From the NCBI GenBank assembly GCA_024401635.1, contig JAKSKP010000015.1, positions 1-33,449 on the forward strand: a stretch of 33,449 bases of DNA. The letters run 5' to 3'. This document shows, in pieces, positions 15,771 through 24,509 of this stretch. The DNA is from Bacteroidales bacterium. GTDB lineage: Bacteria > Bacteroidota > Bacteroidia > Bacteroidales > UBA932. How positions within the stretch are numbered: the first letter of the stretch is position 1; the number at the start of each line of letters is the position of its first letter. The notes under the pieces are model-generated. The model worked only from the letters and a program-made list of their open reading frames with translations. It did no database searches and was not told the origin of the DNA. The translations under genes were made by a program, and so were the position numbers.

Positions 15771-17993
15771 ATGTCATCAGAAAAACAATTCAAATGGAAC
15801 TACATCCCCGTGGGTGGTGTTGTAAGGGTCAAGCTTGACAGCGGAGAGGCTGTCGCACATCTCGATGAACTTGACAAGAAGAAATGGACGGTCCTCAGCT
15901 GCCCCGTGGACGGGTTGGAGTTCGACCCGGCAACACTGAGGATACTTGATTCCGACAAGGACGGCAAGATACACGCCGACGAGGTCATCGCCGCCTCCAA
16001 ATGGCTGACTTCATTGATTAAGAACAAGGACCTTCTCCTTGAAGGAAACAGCGAACTACCTTTGAATGAGATAGATGACAGCACTCCTGAAGGCGAGGCA
16101 CTCCTTAAGTCCGCCCGTCAGATACTCAGCAATCTCGGCAAGGACAAGGACAGCATCTCCATCGAGGACAGTTCCGACAGCGTAGCCATCTTTGCAAAGA
16201 CGGTTTTCAACGGTGACGGCATCATCATTCCCGCATCTGCAGGTGACGATGAGGAACTGTCAAAGCTCATAGCCAAAATAATAGAAAAGTTCAACGGCGT
16301 TGATGACCGCTCCGGCGAGAAGGGAGTGGACGAAGCAAAGGTCAACGACTTCTTTACGGCTGCATCCGATTATTCCGCCTGGTGCGCTTCTGCAGAGGCG
16401 GACAAGGCGAATGTCTACCCTTATGGGGACAATACCGCAGCAGCCCTTGCTTCCTACGAGGCATTGAAAGACAAGATTTCGGATTTCTTCCTGCGCTGCA
16501 AGCTCATTTCTTTCGATGATTCCGTCGCTTCCGCAGTGGATGTCAATGCCGAGCGCGTTGCAGCCATAGGCGACAGGAACCTCGTCGAATGTCTTGGCGA
16601 GATATCCTCTTATCCCATAGCGCGTCCCGGAAAGGATGGCACACTGCATTTCGATGCCATCAACCCGGCTTGGCAGGCAGCCTTCGTCACGTTCAAATCG
16701 CTCGTGCTGGACGTCGATTTCAAAGGCGCCACCAGTATTGACGAGGCACAGTGGAAGGCCATAGGCGACAAGTTCACGCCTTATGTGGGCTGGCTTGCAG
16801 CGAAAAAAGGCGCTGAGGTCGAAAGTCTCGGACTTGAATACGTCAACGCAGTGCTGGCCAACGGCAGCAAGGAGAAACTCATCGCCCTTATAGCTCAGGA
16901 TAAGGCTCTTGAGGCCGAGTCAGCATCCATTGACAAAGTTGACGAGCTCCTGCACCTGTACCGCTATTTCGTGCCGTTCCTCAGGAACTATGTAGTGTTC
17001 TCCGAGTTCTACAGCCTGAACCCCGACGAGAAAGCCATGTTCGAGGCCGGAGAACTTTATATCGACGAGCGCTGCTGCAAACTTTGTATCCGTGTCAGCA
17101 ATATGGGCGCACAGGCAGACATGGCCGGTCTGAGCGGAATGTTCCTGATTTACTGTACCTGCACATCCAAGACACTTGGCAAGACTATGGATATTGTGGC
17201 TGTTATGACCGATGGCGGTACAAAGAACCTCCGTGTGGGCAAGAACGCCATCTTCTATGACCGTCAGGGCAATGATTGGGATGCTGTCGTCACCAAGATA
17301 GTGGACAATCCCATCAACGTCAAGCAGGCCTTCTTCGCTCCTTACCGCAAGTTCGTCAACTTCATTTCGGAAAAGATCAACAAGAGCGCATCGGAGAAGG
17401 ACAGCGCCGCAACCGCCGACCTTCTGGCCAAGGCCGACAATATCGCTCCGGCAGACGGCAAGGCTCCGAAACCCGCATTCGACATAGCCAAGTTCGCCGG
17501 TATCTTTGCCGCCATCGGCATGGCTCTGGGCTTCATCGGCGATGCCCTCGTCTCTCTGGCATCCGGAATTTCCAGCCATCCCTGGTGGCAGACCATGCTG
17601 GCCATCGTTGCCATAATGCTGGTAATTTCAGGACCTTCCTGCTTCCTTGCCTGGACCAAACTCCGCAAGCGCAATCTCGGTCCCGTGCTCAATGCCAACG
17701 GTTGGGCCATCAACTCCATTGTCAAAGTCAATGTCATTTTCGGCAAGACCCTTACCAGTACAGCCAAATATCCCATCGTCAAGATGGCCGATCCTTTCGT
17801 GCAGAAGAAATGCAACTGGAAAAGGTGTCTGATAGGCTGCGTCATCGCCCTGGCTGTTGCGGCAGGAGTGCTTTGGCTGACCGGAGTTTTTGATCCCAAG
17901 GAAGAGGTGGCAGAGCCCGCTGGGCAGGAGCAGGTCGAAGCCCCTGCGGAGGAAACCACCGAGGCCGGAGTACAGGAAGTTTCCGAAGAATAG
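15771..17993 (+). CDS. Large EF-hand membrane protein of unknown function
   Basis: A 740-residue protein with no signal peptide. One textbook EF-hand loop lies near the N-terminus (DSDKDGKIHADE, residues 60-71; ligands Asp60, Asp62, Asp64 and Glu71), pointing to calcium binding. Residues about 80-560 are soluble, mostly helical and of no family I recognise. The C-terminal third has three hydrophobic segments (about 565-590, 605-625 and 685-707), followed by an acidic Glu/Ala/Pro tail. With no export signal, the large N-terminal part may be cytoplasmic. It has its own -7 element and may be co-transcribed with folD 30 bases downstream. No function is assigned. Confidence 0.8.
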   Translation: MSSEKQFKWNYIPVGGVVRVKLDSGEAVAHLDELDKKKWTVLSCPVDGLEFDPATLRILDSDKDGKIHADEVIAASKWLTSLIKNKDLLLEGNSELPLNEIDDSTPEGEALLKSARQILSNLGKDKDSISIEDSSDSVAIFAKTVFNGDGIIIPASAGDDEELSKLIAKIIEKFNGVDDRSGEKGVDEAKVNDFFTAASDYSAWCASAEADKANVYPYGDNTAAALASYEALKDKISDFFLRCKLISFDDSVASAVDVNAERVAAIGDRNLVECLGEISSYPIARPGKDGTLHFDAINPAWQAAFVTFKSLVLDVDFKGATSIDEAQWKAIGDKFTPYVGWLAAKKGAEVESLGLEYVNAVLANGSKEKLIALIAQDKALEAESASIDKVDELLHLYRYFVPFLRNYVVFSEFYSLNPDEKAMFEAGELYIDERCCKLCIRVSNMGAQADMAGLSGMFLIYCTCTSKTLGKTMDIVAVMTDGGTKNLRVGKNAIFYDRQGNDWDAVVTKIVDNPINVKQAFFAPYRKFVNFISEKINKSASEKDSAATADLLAKADNIAPADGKAPKPAFDIAKFAGIFAAIGMALGFIGDALVSLASGISSHPWWQTMLAIVAIMLVISGPSCFLAWTKLRKRNLGPVLNANGWAINSIVKVNVIFGKTLTSTAKYPIVKMADPFVQKKCNWKRCLIGCVIALAVAAGVLWLTGVFDPKEEVAEPAGQEQVEAPAEETTEAGVQEVSEE

Positions 17994-18023
17994 GCGATTA
18001 CAGTTAAAAGCAGATTTTTCACA

Positions 18024-18875
18024 ATGAGAATCAGTGGAAAAGACCTGTCCTCCCGCCTGAAGGAGGAAATGGCGGTCAAAGTGGCCGGTCTCAAGGAAAA
18101 ATACGGGAGGGAACCCCATCTTGCAGTAATTCTGGTCGGGGAGGATCCAGGCAGTGTCAGCTATGTGACAGGCAAGGCCAAGGCCAGCGAAGTGGTCGGA
18201 ATAAAGAATACGACCATACGCAGGAGCGTGGATATAAGTGAAGGAGAGCTTCTCGATCTTATTGGAACACTCAACCGCGACGACAGCATCGACGGCATAC
18301 TTGTGCAGTTGCCCCTGCCCTCTCACATCGATGAGAACAAGGTTATTGAGACCATATCCAAGGAAAAGGACGTTGACGGCTTCCATCCCCTGAACGTGGC
18401 CGCCCTGTGGCAGAAAAGGCCCTGTACGGTAGCTTGCACTCCCAAAGGCATCATCAAACTCCTGCGGGAGGCAGGGGAGGATATTGCCGGCAAGAGAGCC
18501 GTGGTCGTAGGCCGCAGCAATATTGTGGGCCTTCCCGTTGCAAAACTGCTTCTGGATGCCAATGCAACCGTGACCATAGCGCATTCGAAAACGGTCGATC
18601 TGGGCTCTGTAACGCGCCAGGCCGATATCCTTGTGGTGGCGGTAGGCCGTCCACATACGATAACAGCCGATATGGTCAAGCCCGGGGCCGTGGTGATAGA
18701 CGTCGGCGTCAACCGCAATCCAGATACCGGAAAACTTTGCGGGGACGTGGATACGGAGGCCGTGGAGGCCGTTGCACGCTGCATCACCCCCGTCCCCGGC
18801 GGTGTCGGTCCTATGACCATTACCTGCCTTATGGAGAATACCATCGAGGCCTTTGAGCGTAAAATGCAGCTTTAA
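18024..18875 (+). CDS. folD: Bifunctional methylenetetrahydrofolate dehydrogenase/cyclohydrolase
   Basis: A 283-residue cytoplasmic enzyme of one-carbon metabolism, interconverting 5,10-methylene-, methenyl- and 10-formyl-tetrahydrofolate. The N-terminal catalytic domain has the YVxxK motif, with Tyr47 and Lys51 and Lys53 in YVTGKAK. The signature DGILVQLPLP follows, then KDVDGFHPLN. The Rossmann domain has VVVGRSNIVGLPVAKLL for NADP binding, and the chain ends with the family's PVPGGVGPMT. Length and motifs are complete. Confidence 0.96.
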   Translation: MRISGKDLSSRLKEEMAVKVAGLKEKYGREPHLAVILVGEDPGSVSYVTGKAKASEVVGIKNTTIRRSVDISEGELLDLIGTLNRDDSIDGILVQLPLPSHIDENKVIETISKEKDVDGFHPLNVAALWQKRPCTVACTPKGIIKLLREAGEDIAGKRAVVVGRSNIVGLPVAKLLLDANATVTIAHSKTVDLGSVTRQADILVVAVGRPHTITADMVKPGAVVIDVGVNRNPDTGKLCGDVDTEAVEAVARCITPVPGGVGPMTITCLMENTIEAFERKMQL

Positions 18876-18879
18876 AAAT

Positions 18880-18900
18880 AAACAAAAGAATTTGTACCCA
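18880..18900. repeat. Left copy of a ~20-bp imperfect direct repeat
   Basis: Bases 18880-18900 match 20105-20124 in the same orientation, with two substitutions and one extra base. The two copies flank the TA-like pair and the coding remnant, about 1.2 kb apart. The right copy is also the tail and lower stem of the rpoC terminator, so the left copy may be a displaced piece of a terminator rather than a transposition footprint. Confidence 0.5.
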
Positions 18901-18903
18901 AGT

Positions 18904-18926
18904 CCCCTCTTTGATGTGTTAAGGGG
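18904..18926 (+). terminator. Weak hairpin after folD
   Basis: CCCCT (18904-18908) can pair with AGGGG (18922-18926) over a 13-base loop. There is no T run after it on the plus strand. On the minus strand a T-rich stretch (TTCTTTTGTTT) follows 12 bases later, so it could serve the XRE transcript instead. The evidence is thin. Confidence 0.25.
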
Positions 18927-18932
18927 CGAAAT

Positions 18933-19316
18933 TTATCTCTTGCCTCTCCCGTATTTAGCGGGAGAGCTGTCATTGAGATATTGCCGGGTTGGCTGAGTGG
19001 GTTGATATCCATCGACCAAGCAGGATGAGCCCCACAAATCTATATGTAGTGCAGATTCCAGTTTGGCGATTGTTTCCAATGTCATATTCGAACTTCCTTT
19101 CAACAAATTAGAAACATATTGCTGAGAGCATCCCATTCTTTCTGCAAGCATAATTTGAGTGACAGACTGTTCGTCCATCGCTTTCAGAACTTTTACGGTA
19201 ATGATTCTGGCATATCCAAGCCATTTTTCATTATCCCGCCGCCATTGCGCATTCTCCCTCCACTTTGAAGGAGTTGCCGATTGTTGACTGTTCAAAAATT
19301 CAGTTGCTTTGTTCAT
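18933..19316 (-). CDS. XRE-family HTH protein, probable antitoxin
   Basis: A 127-residue protein with a charged N-terminal region (WRENAQWRRDNEKWLGYARI) and a Cro/C1-type helix-turn-helix at about residues 53-92 (recognition region MGCSQQYVSNLLKG, then MTLETIAKLESAL). It is expected to bind DNA and repress its own promoter. It follows the 185-residue protein and overlaps its end by 17 bases, the coupling typical of type II toxin-antitoxin pairs in toxin-first order. The frame extends to a TTG two codons upstream; the ATG at 19316 is preferred. The antitoxin role is inferred from arrangement, not from a recognised antitoxin family. Confidence 0.8.
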   Translation of the reverse strand: MNKATEFLNSQQSATPSKWRENAQWRRDNEKWLGYARIITVKVLKAMDEQSVTQIMLAERMGCSQQYVSNLLKGSSNMTLETIAKLESALHIDLWGSSCLVDGYQPTQPTRQYLNDSSPAKYGRGKR

Positions 19317-19857
19317 TGTCAATATATTCAGTTAATCCATCTTTATCAAATACGCCATTGTCCACCAGATAGTTGCGAACTTTCTCCAACTTGGCCAATT
19401 CCGAAAGCGTGTGACTTCTTTCTGCCATTGTTGCAGTCAGCTTAATTGCACCCCCGGTCACCAAATATGCACCTTGCTCTATTTTGATAGCATATATTCT
19501 TAACCAGGAAGGATGGCGGCAAGAACCGTCTCCTTTCGCCTTCTCCCTGCCCAATGCCATTTCCGAGAACCGACTGTTTTCCAAATGTCTGAAAAGTATA
19601 TCCAAATTTGCATCAGGTGTGATGTCCAGCATCAGACACTCCAATCTAGAGGCCTCCTCAACGGTCTCCATCATGGCCTCATATACATCAGTGATGTGGA
19701 AATATGTCTTCAAATCATCAAGGTTGTCTTTGAAGAAGGAAGCAAGCCATTGCATATCGAACCATCTGCCGAACAACTCTTCAAAACAATTGTCTTCTTG
19801 TCCGTCATAACGAACTGCCCATAACCTTCCATCCTCCAATATTCTGTCAAATGTCAT
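19300..19857 (-). CDS. Putative toxin of a two-gene TA-like module
   Basis: A 185-residue protein preceding the XRE gene. The N-terminal 110 residues are acidic and helical and not recognised. The last 75 contain LRIYAIKI, a glycine pair in AYLVTGGAIKLT, and a helix (SELAKLEKVRNYL). That order of strand, strand, basic/Thr stretch and helix recalls the C-terminal half of RelE/HigB-type toxins, but the resemblance is loose and the protein is about 80 residues longer than those. I recall similar unnamed pairs in Bacteroidetes genomes. The frame is open farther upstream, but the promoter at 19902-19872 requires the ATG at 19857. The toxin role is inferred. Confidence 0.7.
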   Translation of the reverse strand: MTFDRILEDGRLWAVRYDGQEDNCFEELFGRWFDMQWLASFFKDNLDDLKTYFHITDVYEAMMETVEEASRLECLMLDITPDANLDILFRHLENSRFSEMALGREKAKGDGSCRHPSWLRIYAIKIEQGAYLVTGGAIKLTATMAERSHTLSELAKLEKVRNYLVDNGVFDKDGLTEYIDNEQSN

Positions 19858-19871
19858 ATTATTCTTTTTTA

Positions 19872-19915
19872 CAAAGGTAAGAACAATTTTTGAGTTGTAC
19901 AATAATAATGTTGTA
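19872..19915 (-). promoter_or_regulatory. Promoter and candidate operator of the TA-like module
   Basis: On the minus strand TTG (19902-19900), 20 bases, then TACCTTTG (19879-19872) fits the consensus well; transcription would start about 10 bases before the ATG. The palindrome TTGTACAA (19895-19902) covers the -33 box. The inverted repeat TACAA (19898-19902) and TTGTA (19911-19915) overlaps it. This is a natural site for autorepression by the XRE protein. Confidence 0.65.
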
Positions 19916-19924
19916 TAGGTTTGC

Positions 19925-19954
19925 AAAGAAAAGGACACCGAAAACTCAGTGCCC
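19925..19954 (-). terminator. Rho-independent terminator after the coding remnant
   Basis: On the minus strand GGGCACTG pairs with CGGTGTCC (8 bp including two G-U pairs) around AGTTTT, followed directly by TTTTCTTT. It ends transcripts entering from the remnant at 20096-19989 and lies just upstream of the TA promoter. Confidence 0.7.
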
Positions 19955-19988
19955 AATTTAGTAGGCCAAAGGGTTCGAGAATCGGACC

Positions 19989-20096
19989 TTATGCGGCCAT
20001 TGCAGTGTCATATAGAAATTCCATAGCAAATCCTATTCCGTTGTTCCAGTCAGCGGGAAACAGGTCAAAGGTAAAGTTTCTGAAATATGTCTGTTT
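19989..20096 (-). pseudogene. C-terminal remnant of a protein gene
   Basis: Minus-strand bases 20096-19989 encode 35 residues and a TAA. The composition is protein-like (FTFDLFPADWNNG, then IGFAMEFLYDTAMAA). Two stop codons (TGA, TAA) lie directly upstream in frame, there is no start codon at the left end, and a terminator follows the stop. This is what the 3' end of a deleted gene would look like. I do not recognise the family. A TACCTTTG lies inside it (20073-20066), so an alternative is a small RNA of about 130 bases running to the terminator. The rest of 19955-20104 shows nothing more. Confidence 0.4.
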
Positions 20097-20103
20097 TTAT
20101 CAG

Positions 20104-20170
20104 CAAACAAAAGAATCTGTGCCACTTCGGGAGGTCTTTTCTTTGACCTTTTTCCCGAAGTGGCACAGAT
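20104..20170 (-). terminator. Terminator of the rpoBC operon
   Basis: An 18-bp perfect stem (20115-20132 with 20153-20170, including CTGTGCCACTTCGGG) is capped by a 4-bp inner stem (GGTC/GACC) over an 8-base loop, with four unpaired bases on one side. On the minus strand TTCTTTTGTTT follows. It lies 25 bases after the rpoC stop. A shorter T run (CCTTTTTATT) on the plus side gives weaker potential in the other direction. Confidence 0.88.
20105..20124. repeat. Right copy of the ~20-bp imperfect direct repeat
   Basis: Matches 18880-18900 in the same orientation (see that entry). It overlaps the tail and lower stem of the rpoC terminator. Confidence 0.5.
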
Positions 20171-20194
20171 CCTTTTTATTGAGTCAGGCTTTGC

Positions 20195-23100
20195 CTAGAG
20201 ATCTGCGAGCTGGCTCTTGACTTCGTCGACAAGAGCGACCTTGATCTCCTGGAAGGCTTTCTGGCCTGTACCGGCAGGAATTGCGTGACCGCAGATGACG
20301 TTCTCCTTGAGACCTTCGAGGTAGTCCACGCGTCCGCGTATCGCGGCCTCGCTGAGAACCTTTGTAGTCTCCTGGAATGATGCAGCGGAGATGAAGCTGT
20401 TGGTCTTCAGGGCGGCGCGGGTAATGCCCTGCAGCACCTGTGAAGCAGTGGCAGCCTTGGCTTCGCGTGCCTGCATCTGCACCTTGCCCTGACGTTCCAA
20501 AGAGTTGTTCTCTCCACGCAGGTCGCGGGCTGAGATGATTTCGCCTTCCGTGTAGGTGTCGGAATCTCCCTTGTCGGTGATCACGAACTTGCCGAAGATG
20601 GAATCGTTGACATCATTGAATCTTGACTTGTCAACCAGCTCTTCAGGCAGGAATTCGGTATCTCCGGCATCGATGATCTCGACCTTGCGCATCATCTGTC
20701 GTACGATTATCTCGAAGTGCTTGTCGTTGATCTTCACACCCTGCAGACGGTATACCGCCTGAACCTCGTTCACAATGTATTCCTGAACCTTCACGGGACC
20801 GAGGATTGCAAGGAGGTCGGTAGGTGCGATGGCACCGTCTGACAGCCTCATACCGGCCTTGACATAGTCGTTCTCCTGAACGAGTATCTGCTTGGTAAGG
20901 GGAACCAGATAGTGTTTCTCGACGCCTGACTTGTTGCGGATGATGATGTCACGGTTACCGCGTTTGTTCTTGCCCATAATGACCTCACCGTTGATCTCTG
21001 AGAGAATTGCGGGGTTGGAAGGATTGCGGGCCTCGAACAGCTCGGTAACGCGCGGCAGACCGCCCGTGATATCGTTTGACTTGGATACGGCGCGGGGGAT
21101 CTTGATGATGATTTCACCCACTGACACCTTGGCCTTGTCGGCAACCACTACGTGGGCGCCTACAGGGAGATTGTACTGCTTGAGTATGTTACCCTTCGTG
21201 TCGACAATGTCAAGAACCGGTGATTTGGTCTTGTCACGGCTCTCTATGATGACCTTGTCGCGGTTGGCCTGATACTCGTTGGCGACCTCTTCGTGATATG
21301 TCACGCCCTCGACCATGTTCTCGAAGCGTACCTTGCCGGCAGTTTCGATGATGGTGATGGCATTGTAGGGATCCCATTCGCATATCCTGTCTCCCTTCTG
21401 GACTTTCTCGCCGTCCTTCTTGTAGAGAACAGAGCCGTAGGGAACGTCGTACTGGCTGTATGTGATGCCTGTCTCGGGATCGACGATACGGAGTTCGGTG
21501 GTGCGGCTGACAACCACGGTCTCGGTGCCGTCCGCGCCGCTGCGCTCTATGGTACGAAGCTCCTCGAATTCGAGTTTGCCCTCGTACTTGCTGTCGATGC
21601 TGCTGTCGGCTGCGGTTGAAGAAGCTGTACCACCACCGTGGAACGTACGCAGAGTCAGCTGGGTACCGGGCTCACCGATGGACTGTGCGGCGATTACGCC
21701 GACAACCTCACCCCTCTCGACCATACGTCCGCTGGCCAGGTTGCGGCCATAGCATTTTGCGCACACACCCTTGCGGCTTTCGCAGGTAAGGGCTGAACGT
21801 ATCTCCACCTGTTCAATGGGGAGACTTTCGATGGTGGCGGCGATGTCTTCGGTAATCTCCTCGCCGGCAGGAAGTATGAGACCTCCGGTGAGAGGGTTGA
21901 AGATATCGTGTACGGAAGTACGACCGAGTATCCTTTCTCCGAGGCTTTCAACGACCTCATCCTTTGACTTGATGGCTGTTGCGATAAGTCCGCGGAGGGT
22001 GCCGCAGTCTTCCTCGTTGATGATGACATCGTGGGAAACGTCCACGAGACGACGGGTCAGGTAACCTGCATCTGCCGTCTTCAAGGCCGTATCGGTCAAA
22101 CCCTTACGTGCACCGTGGGTGGATATGAAGTACTCGAGCACGCTCATACCCTCCTTGAAGTTGGAGATTACAGGGTTCTCGATCATATCCGCAGTCTGGG
22201 CACCGGCCTTCTGGGCTTTCGCCATCAGACCACGCATACCGCAGAGCTGTTTGATCTGCTGCGTTGAACCGCGGGCTCCTGAATCCAGCATCATGAACAC
22301 GGGATTGAAGCCTTTCTGGTCTTCGGATATCTGCTTGGACACGATGCCTGTCAGTTTGTTGTCCACCTTGGTCCATATGTCGACTACGTTGTTGTAACGC
22401 TCGTTGTCGGTGATGAAACCCATTGCGAAGTTGTCGCTGATCTCGCGTATCTGCTTGTAGGCGTCGTTGATGAGGGCTTCCTTCTCCTTGGGGATGATGA
22501 CATCTCCGAGGTTGAATGAAAGACCGCCCTTGAAGGCCATCGTGTAACCGAGGTTCTTGATGTCATCGAGGAACTGTGCGGTACGTGACACGCCAGTGTT
22601 GTGGATAACCAGGGAAATGATCTTGCGCAGGGACTTCTTGCCGAGCACCTCGTTCACATAGGGAACTTCGTCGGGAACCATCTGGTTCACGATGATGCGG
22701 CCGGGAGTGGTCTCCACCATCTGCGTGCCCTTGGAAGCGTCTTTCTTGTCTTTGGGAAGACGTACGTTCACCTTGGCGTGTATGTCCACAACTTTTTCGT
22801 TGAGAGCTATGATGACCTCTTCGGGGCCGTAGAAGCTCATTCCCTCGCCCTTTGCTCCGGGAAGGATCTTGGTGATATAGTACAGACCGAGCACCATATC
22901 CTGTGAAGGAACGGTGATAGGCGTACCGTTGGCAGGGTTCAGGATGTTGTGTGAACCGAGCATGAGAAGCTGGGCCTCGAGTATGGCTGCATTTCCGAGA
23001 GGAAGGTGCACGGCCATCTGGTCACCATCGAAGTCGGCGTTGAACGCAGTACAAGCCAGAGGGTGGAGCTGAATGGCCTTGCCCTCTATCATCTTGGGCT

Positions 23101-24484
23101 GGAATGCCTGTATACCGAGACGGTGAAGTGTAGGGGCACGGTTCAGAAGAACGGGATGGCCCTTCATTACATTCTCGAGTATGTCCCAGATTACGGGATC
23201 CTTGCGGTCAACTATCTTCTTTGCGGATTTGACCGTCTTCACTATGCCGCGCTCGATCAGTTTACGTATGATGAACGGCTTGTAAAGTTCGGCCGCCATG
23301 AACTTGGGCAGACCGCATTCGTGCATCTTGAGTTCGGGACCGACGACGATTACCGAACGTGCGGAGTAGTCGACGCGCTTACCGAGCAGATTCTGACGGA
23401 AACGGCCCTGTTTGCCCTTGAGTGAGTCGGACAGCGACTTCAGAGCCCTGTTCGCCTCGCTTTTGACGGCATTGGATTTCTTGGAGTTGTCGAACAGACT
23501 GTCCACAGCCTCCTGAAGCATACGTTTCTCGTTGCGGAGAATGACTTCGGGAGCCTTTATTTCAATCAGTCGTTTAAGACGGTTGTTGCGTATAATGACC
23601 CTGCGGTAAAGGTCGTTGAGGTCCGATGTGGCGAAACGTCCGCCATCGAGGGGAACGAGAGGACGCAGATCGGGCGGAATTACGGGGATAATCTTGAGTA
23701 TCATCCATTCCGGACGGTTGACTTCCTTGCTCTCCTGGAACCACTTTACGACTGTCAGCCTCTTCAAAGCCTCGGCCTTGCGCTGCTGTGAACCGCTGTC
23801 CATCTTGGCCTTGAGCTCCTTGGCAAGTGCATCGATATCGGTCTCCTTGAGAAGGTCATAGATTATCTCGGCACCCATTCCTGCCTTGAACTGCTCCTCG
23901 GCGGCTGCAGCCTCCTCGGCATGTTCGGCAAGATAGTCGTTGAGGGCGAGATATTCCTCTTCAGTCAGAAGTTCGAGCTTTTCTATTTCCCTTTCGCTGC
24001 CGGTGATCTTCTTGATGGCCTCTTTGGGCATCGTTCCGAAGATACCGGGATTGGAAACTATATACCTTTCATAATATATGACGGCTTCGAGTTTCTTTGA
24101 AGGTATGCCGAGAACCGCAGCAATCTTGTTGGGAGTGGAACGGAAATACCAGATGTGTGCCACCGGAACAGTCAGTTCGATGTGGCCCATACGCTCACGG
24201 CGTACTTTCTTCTCGGTCACCTCCACACCGCAACGGTCGCAGACGGTGCCGCGGTAGCGTATGCGTTTGTATTTACCGCAATGGCACTCGTAGTCTTTCG
24301 TAGGACCGAATATCTTCTCACAGAACAGACCGTCTCTCTCAGGCTTGTATGTACGGTAGTTCACCGTTTCGGGCTTGAGCACCTCTCCAGAGGAACGTTC
24401 CTTGATGTCCTCGGGTGAAGCGAGTGAGATGCTGATTTTCTCGAAGTTGCTCTTTACTTTATTATCTTTGTTAAAAGTAGGCAT
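20195..24484 (-). CDS. rpoC: DNA-directed RNA polymerase subunit beta'
   Basis: A 1429-residue catalytic subunit of RNA polymerase. The N-terminal zinc-binding element has [19 protein letters not shown], the active-site loop is [12 protein letters not shown] with the three magnesium-binding aspartates, and a second zinc site lies in [13 protein letters not shown]. The trigger-loop and bridge-helix region ([16 protein letters not shown]) and a C-terminal tail typical of Bacteroidetes are present. The frame can be extended five codons to a TTG; the ATG at 24484 gives the usual start (MPTFNKDNK). It is 25 bases downstream of rpoB and is the last gene of the operon. Confidence 0.98.
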   Translation of the reverse strand: MPTFNKDNKVKSNFEKISISLASPEDIKERSSGEVLKPETVNYRTYKPERDGLFCEKIFGPTKDYECHCGKYKRIRYRGTVCDRCGVEVTEKKVRRERMGHIELTVPVAHIWYFRSTPNKIAAVLGIPSKKLEAVIYYERYIVSNPGIFGTMPKEAIKKITGSEREIEKLELLTEEEYLALNDYLAEHAEEAAAAEEQFKAGMGAEIIYDLLKETDIDALAKELKAKMDSGSQQRKAEALKRLTVVKWFQESKEVNRPEWMILKIIPVIPPDLRPLVPLDGGRFATSDLNDLYRRVIIRNNRLKRLIEIKAPEVILRNEKRMLQEAVDSLFDNSKKSNAVKSEANRALKSLSDSLKGKQGRFRQNLLGKRVDYSARSVIVVGPELKMHECGLPKFMAAELYKPFIIRKLIERGIVKTVKSAKKIVDRKDPVIWDILENVMKGHPVLLNRAPTLHRLGIQAFQPKMIEGKAIQLHPLACTAFNADFDGDQMAVHLPLGNAAILEAQLLMLGSHNILNPANGTPITVPSQDMVLGLYYITKILPGAKGEGMSFYGPEEVIIALNEKVVDIHAKVNVRLPKDKKDASKGTQMVETTPGRIIVNQMVPDEVPYVNEVLGKKSLRKIISLVIHNTGVSRTAQFLDDIKNLGYTMAFKGGLSFNLGDVIIPKEKEALINDAYKQIREISDNFAMGFITDNERYNNVVDIWTKVDNKLTGIVSKQISEDQKGFNPVFMMLDSGARGSTQQIKQLCGMRGLMAKAQKAGAQTADMIENPVISNFKEGMSVLEYFISTHGARKGLTDTALKTADAGYLTRRLVDVSHDVIINEEDCGTLRGLIATAIKSKDEVVESLGERILGRTSVHDIFNPLTGGLILPAGEEITEDIAATIESLPIEQVEIRSALTCESRKGVCAKCYGRNLASGRMVERGEVVGVIAAQSIGEPGTQLTLRTFHGGGTASSTAADSSIDSKYEGKLEFEELRTIERSGADGTETVVVSRTTELRIVDPETGITYSQYDVPYGSVLYKKDGEKVQKGDRICEWDPYNAITIIETAGKVRFENMVEGVTYHEEVANEYQANRDKVIIESRDKTKSPVLDIVDTKGNILKQYNLPVGAHVVVADKAKVSVGEIIIKIPRAVSKSNDITGGLPRVTELFEARNPSNPAILSEINGEVIMGKNKRGNRDIIIRNKSGVEKHYLVPLTKQILVQENDYVKAGMRLSDGAIAPTDLLAILGPVKVQEYIVNEVQAVYRLQGVKINDKHFEIIVRQMMRKVEIIDAGDTEFLPEELVDKSRFNDVNDSIFGKFVITDKGDSDTYTEGEIISARDLRGENNSLERQGKVQMQAREAKAATASQVLQGITRAALKTNSFISAASFQETTKVLSEAAIRGRVDYLEGLKENVICGHAIPAGTGQKAFQEIKVALVDEVKSQLADL

Positions 24485-24509
24485 ATTCTTAAAATTCAAT
24501 TGTTCACAA

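Noticed and set aside
18944-18966. Perfect 8-bp hairpin CTCTCCCG/CGGGAGAG taken as a terminator
   Set aside because: It lies inside the XRE coding region and has no T run directly after it on either strand.
19965-19990. GGGTTCGA at 19973 as the T arm of a broken tRNA
   Set aside because: Flanking bases do not pair as a T stem and no anticodon arm is present.
18876-20194. An insertion sequence or complete mobile element around the TA-like pair
   Set aside because: No transposase or integrase gene and no terminal inverted repeats; only short imperfect direct repeats are seen.
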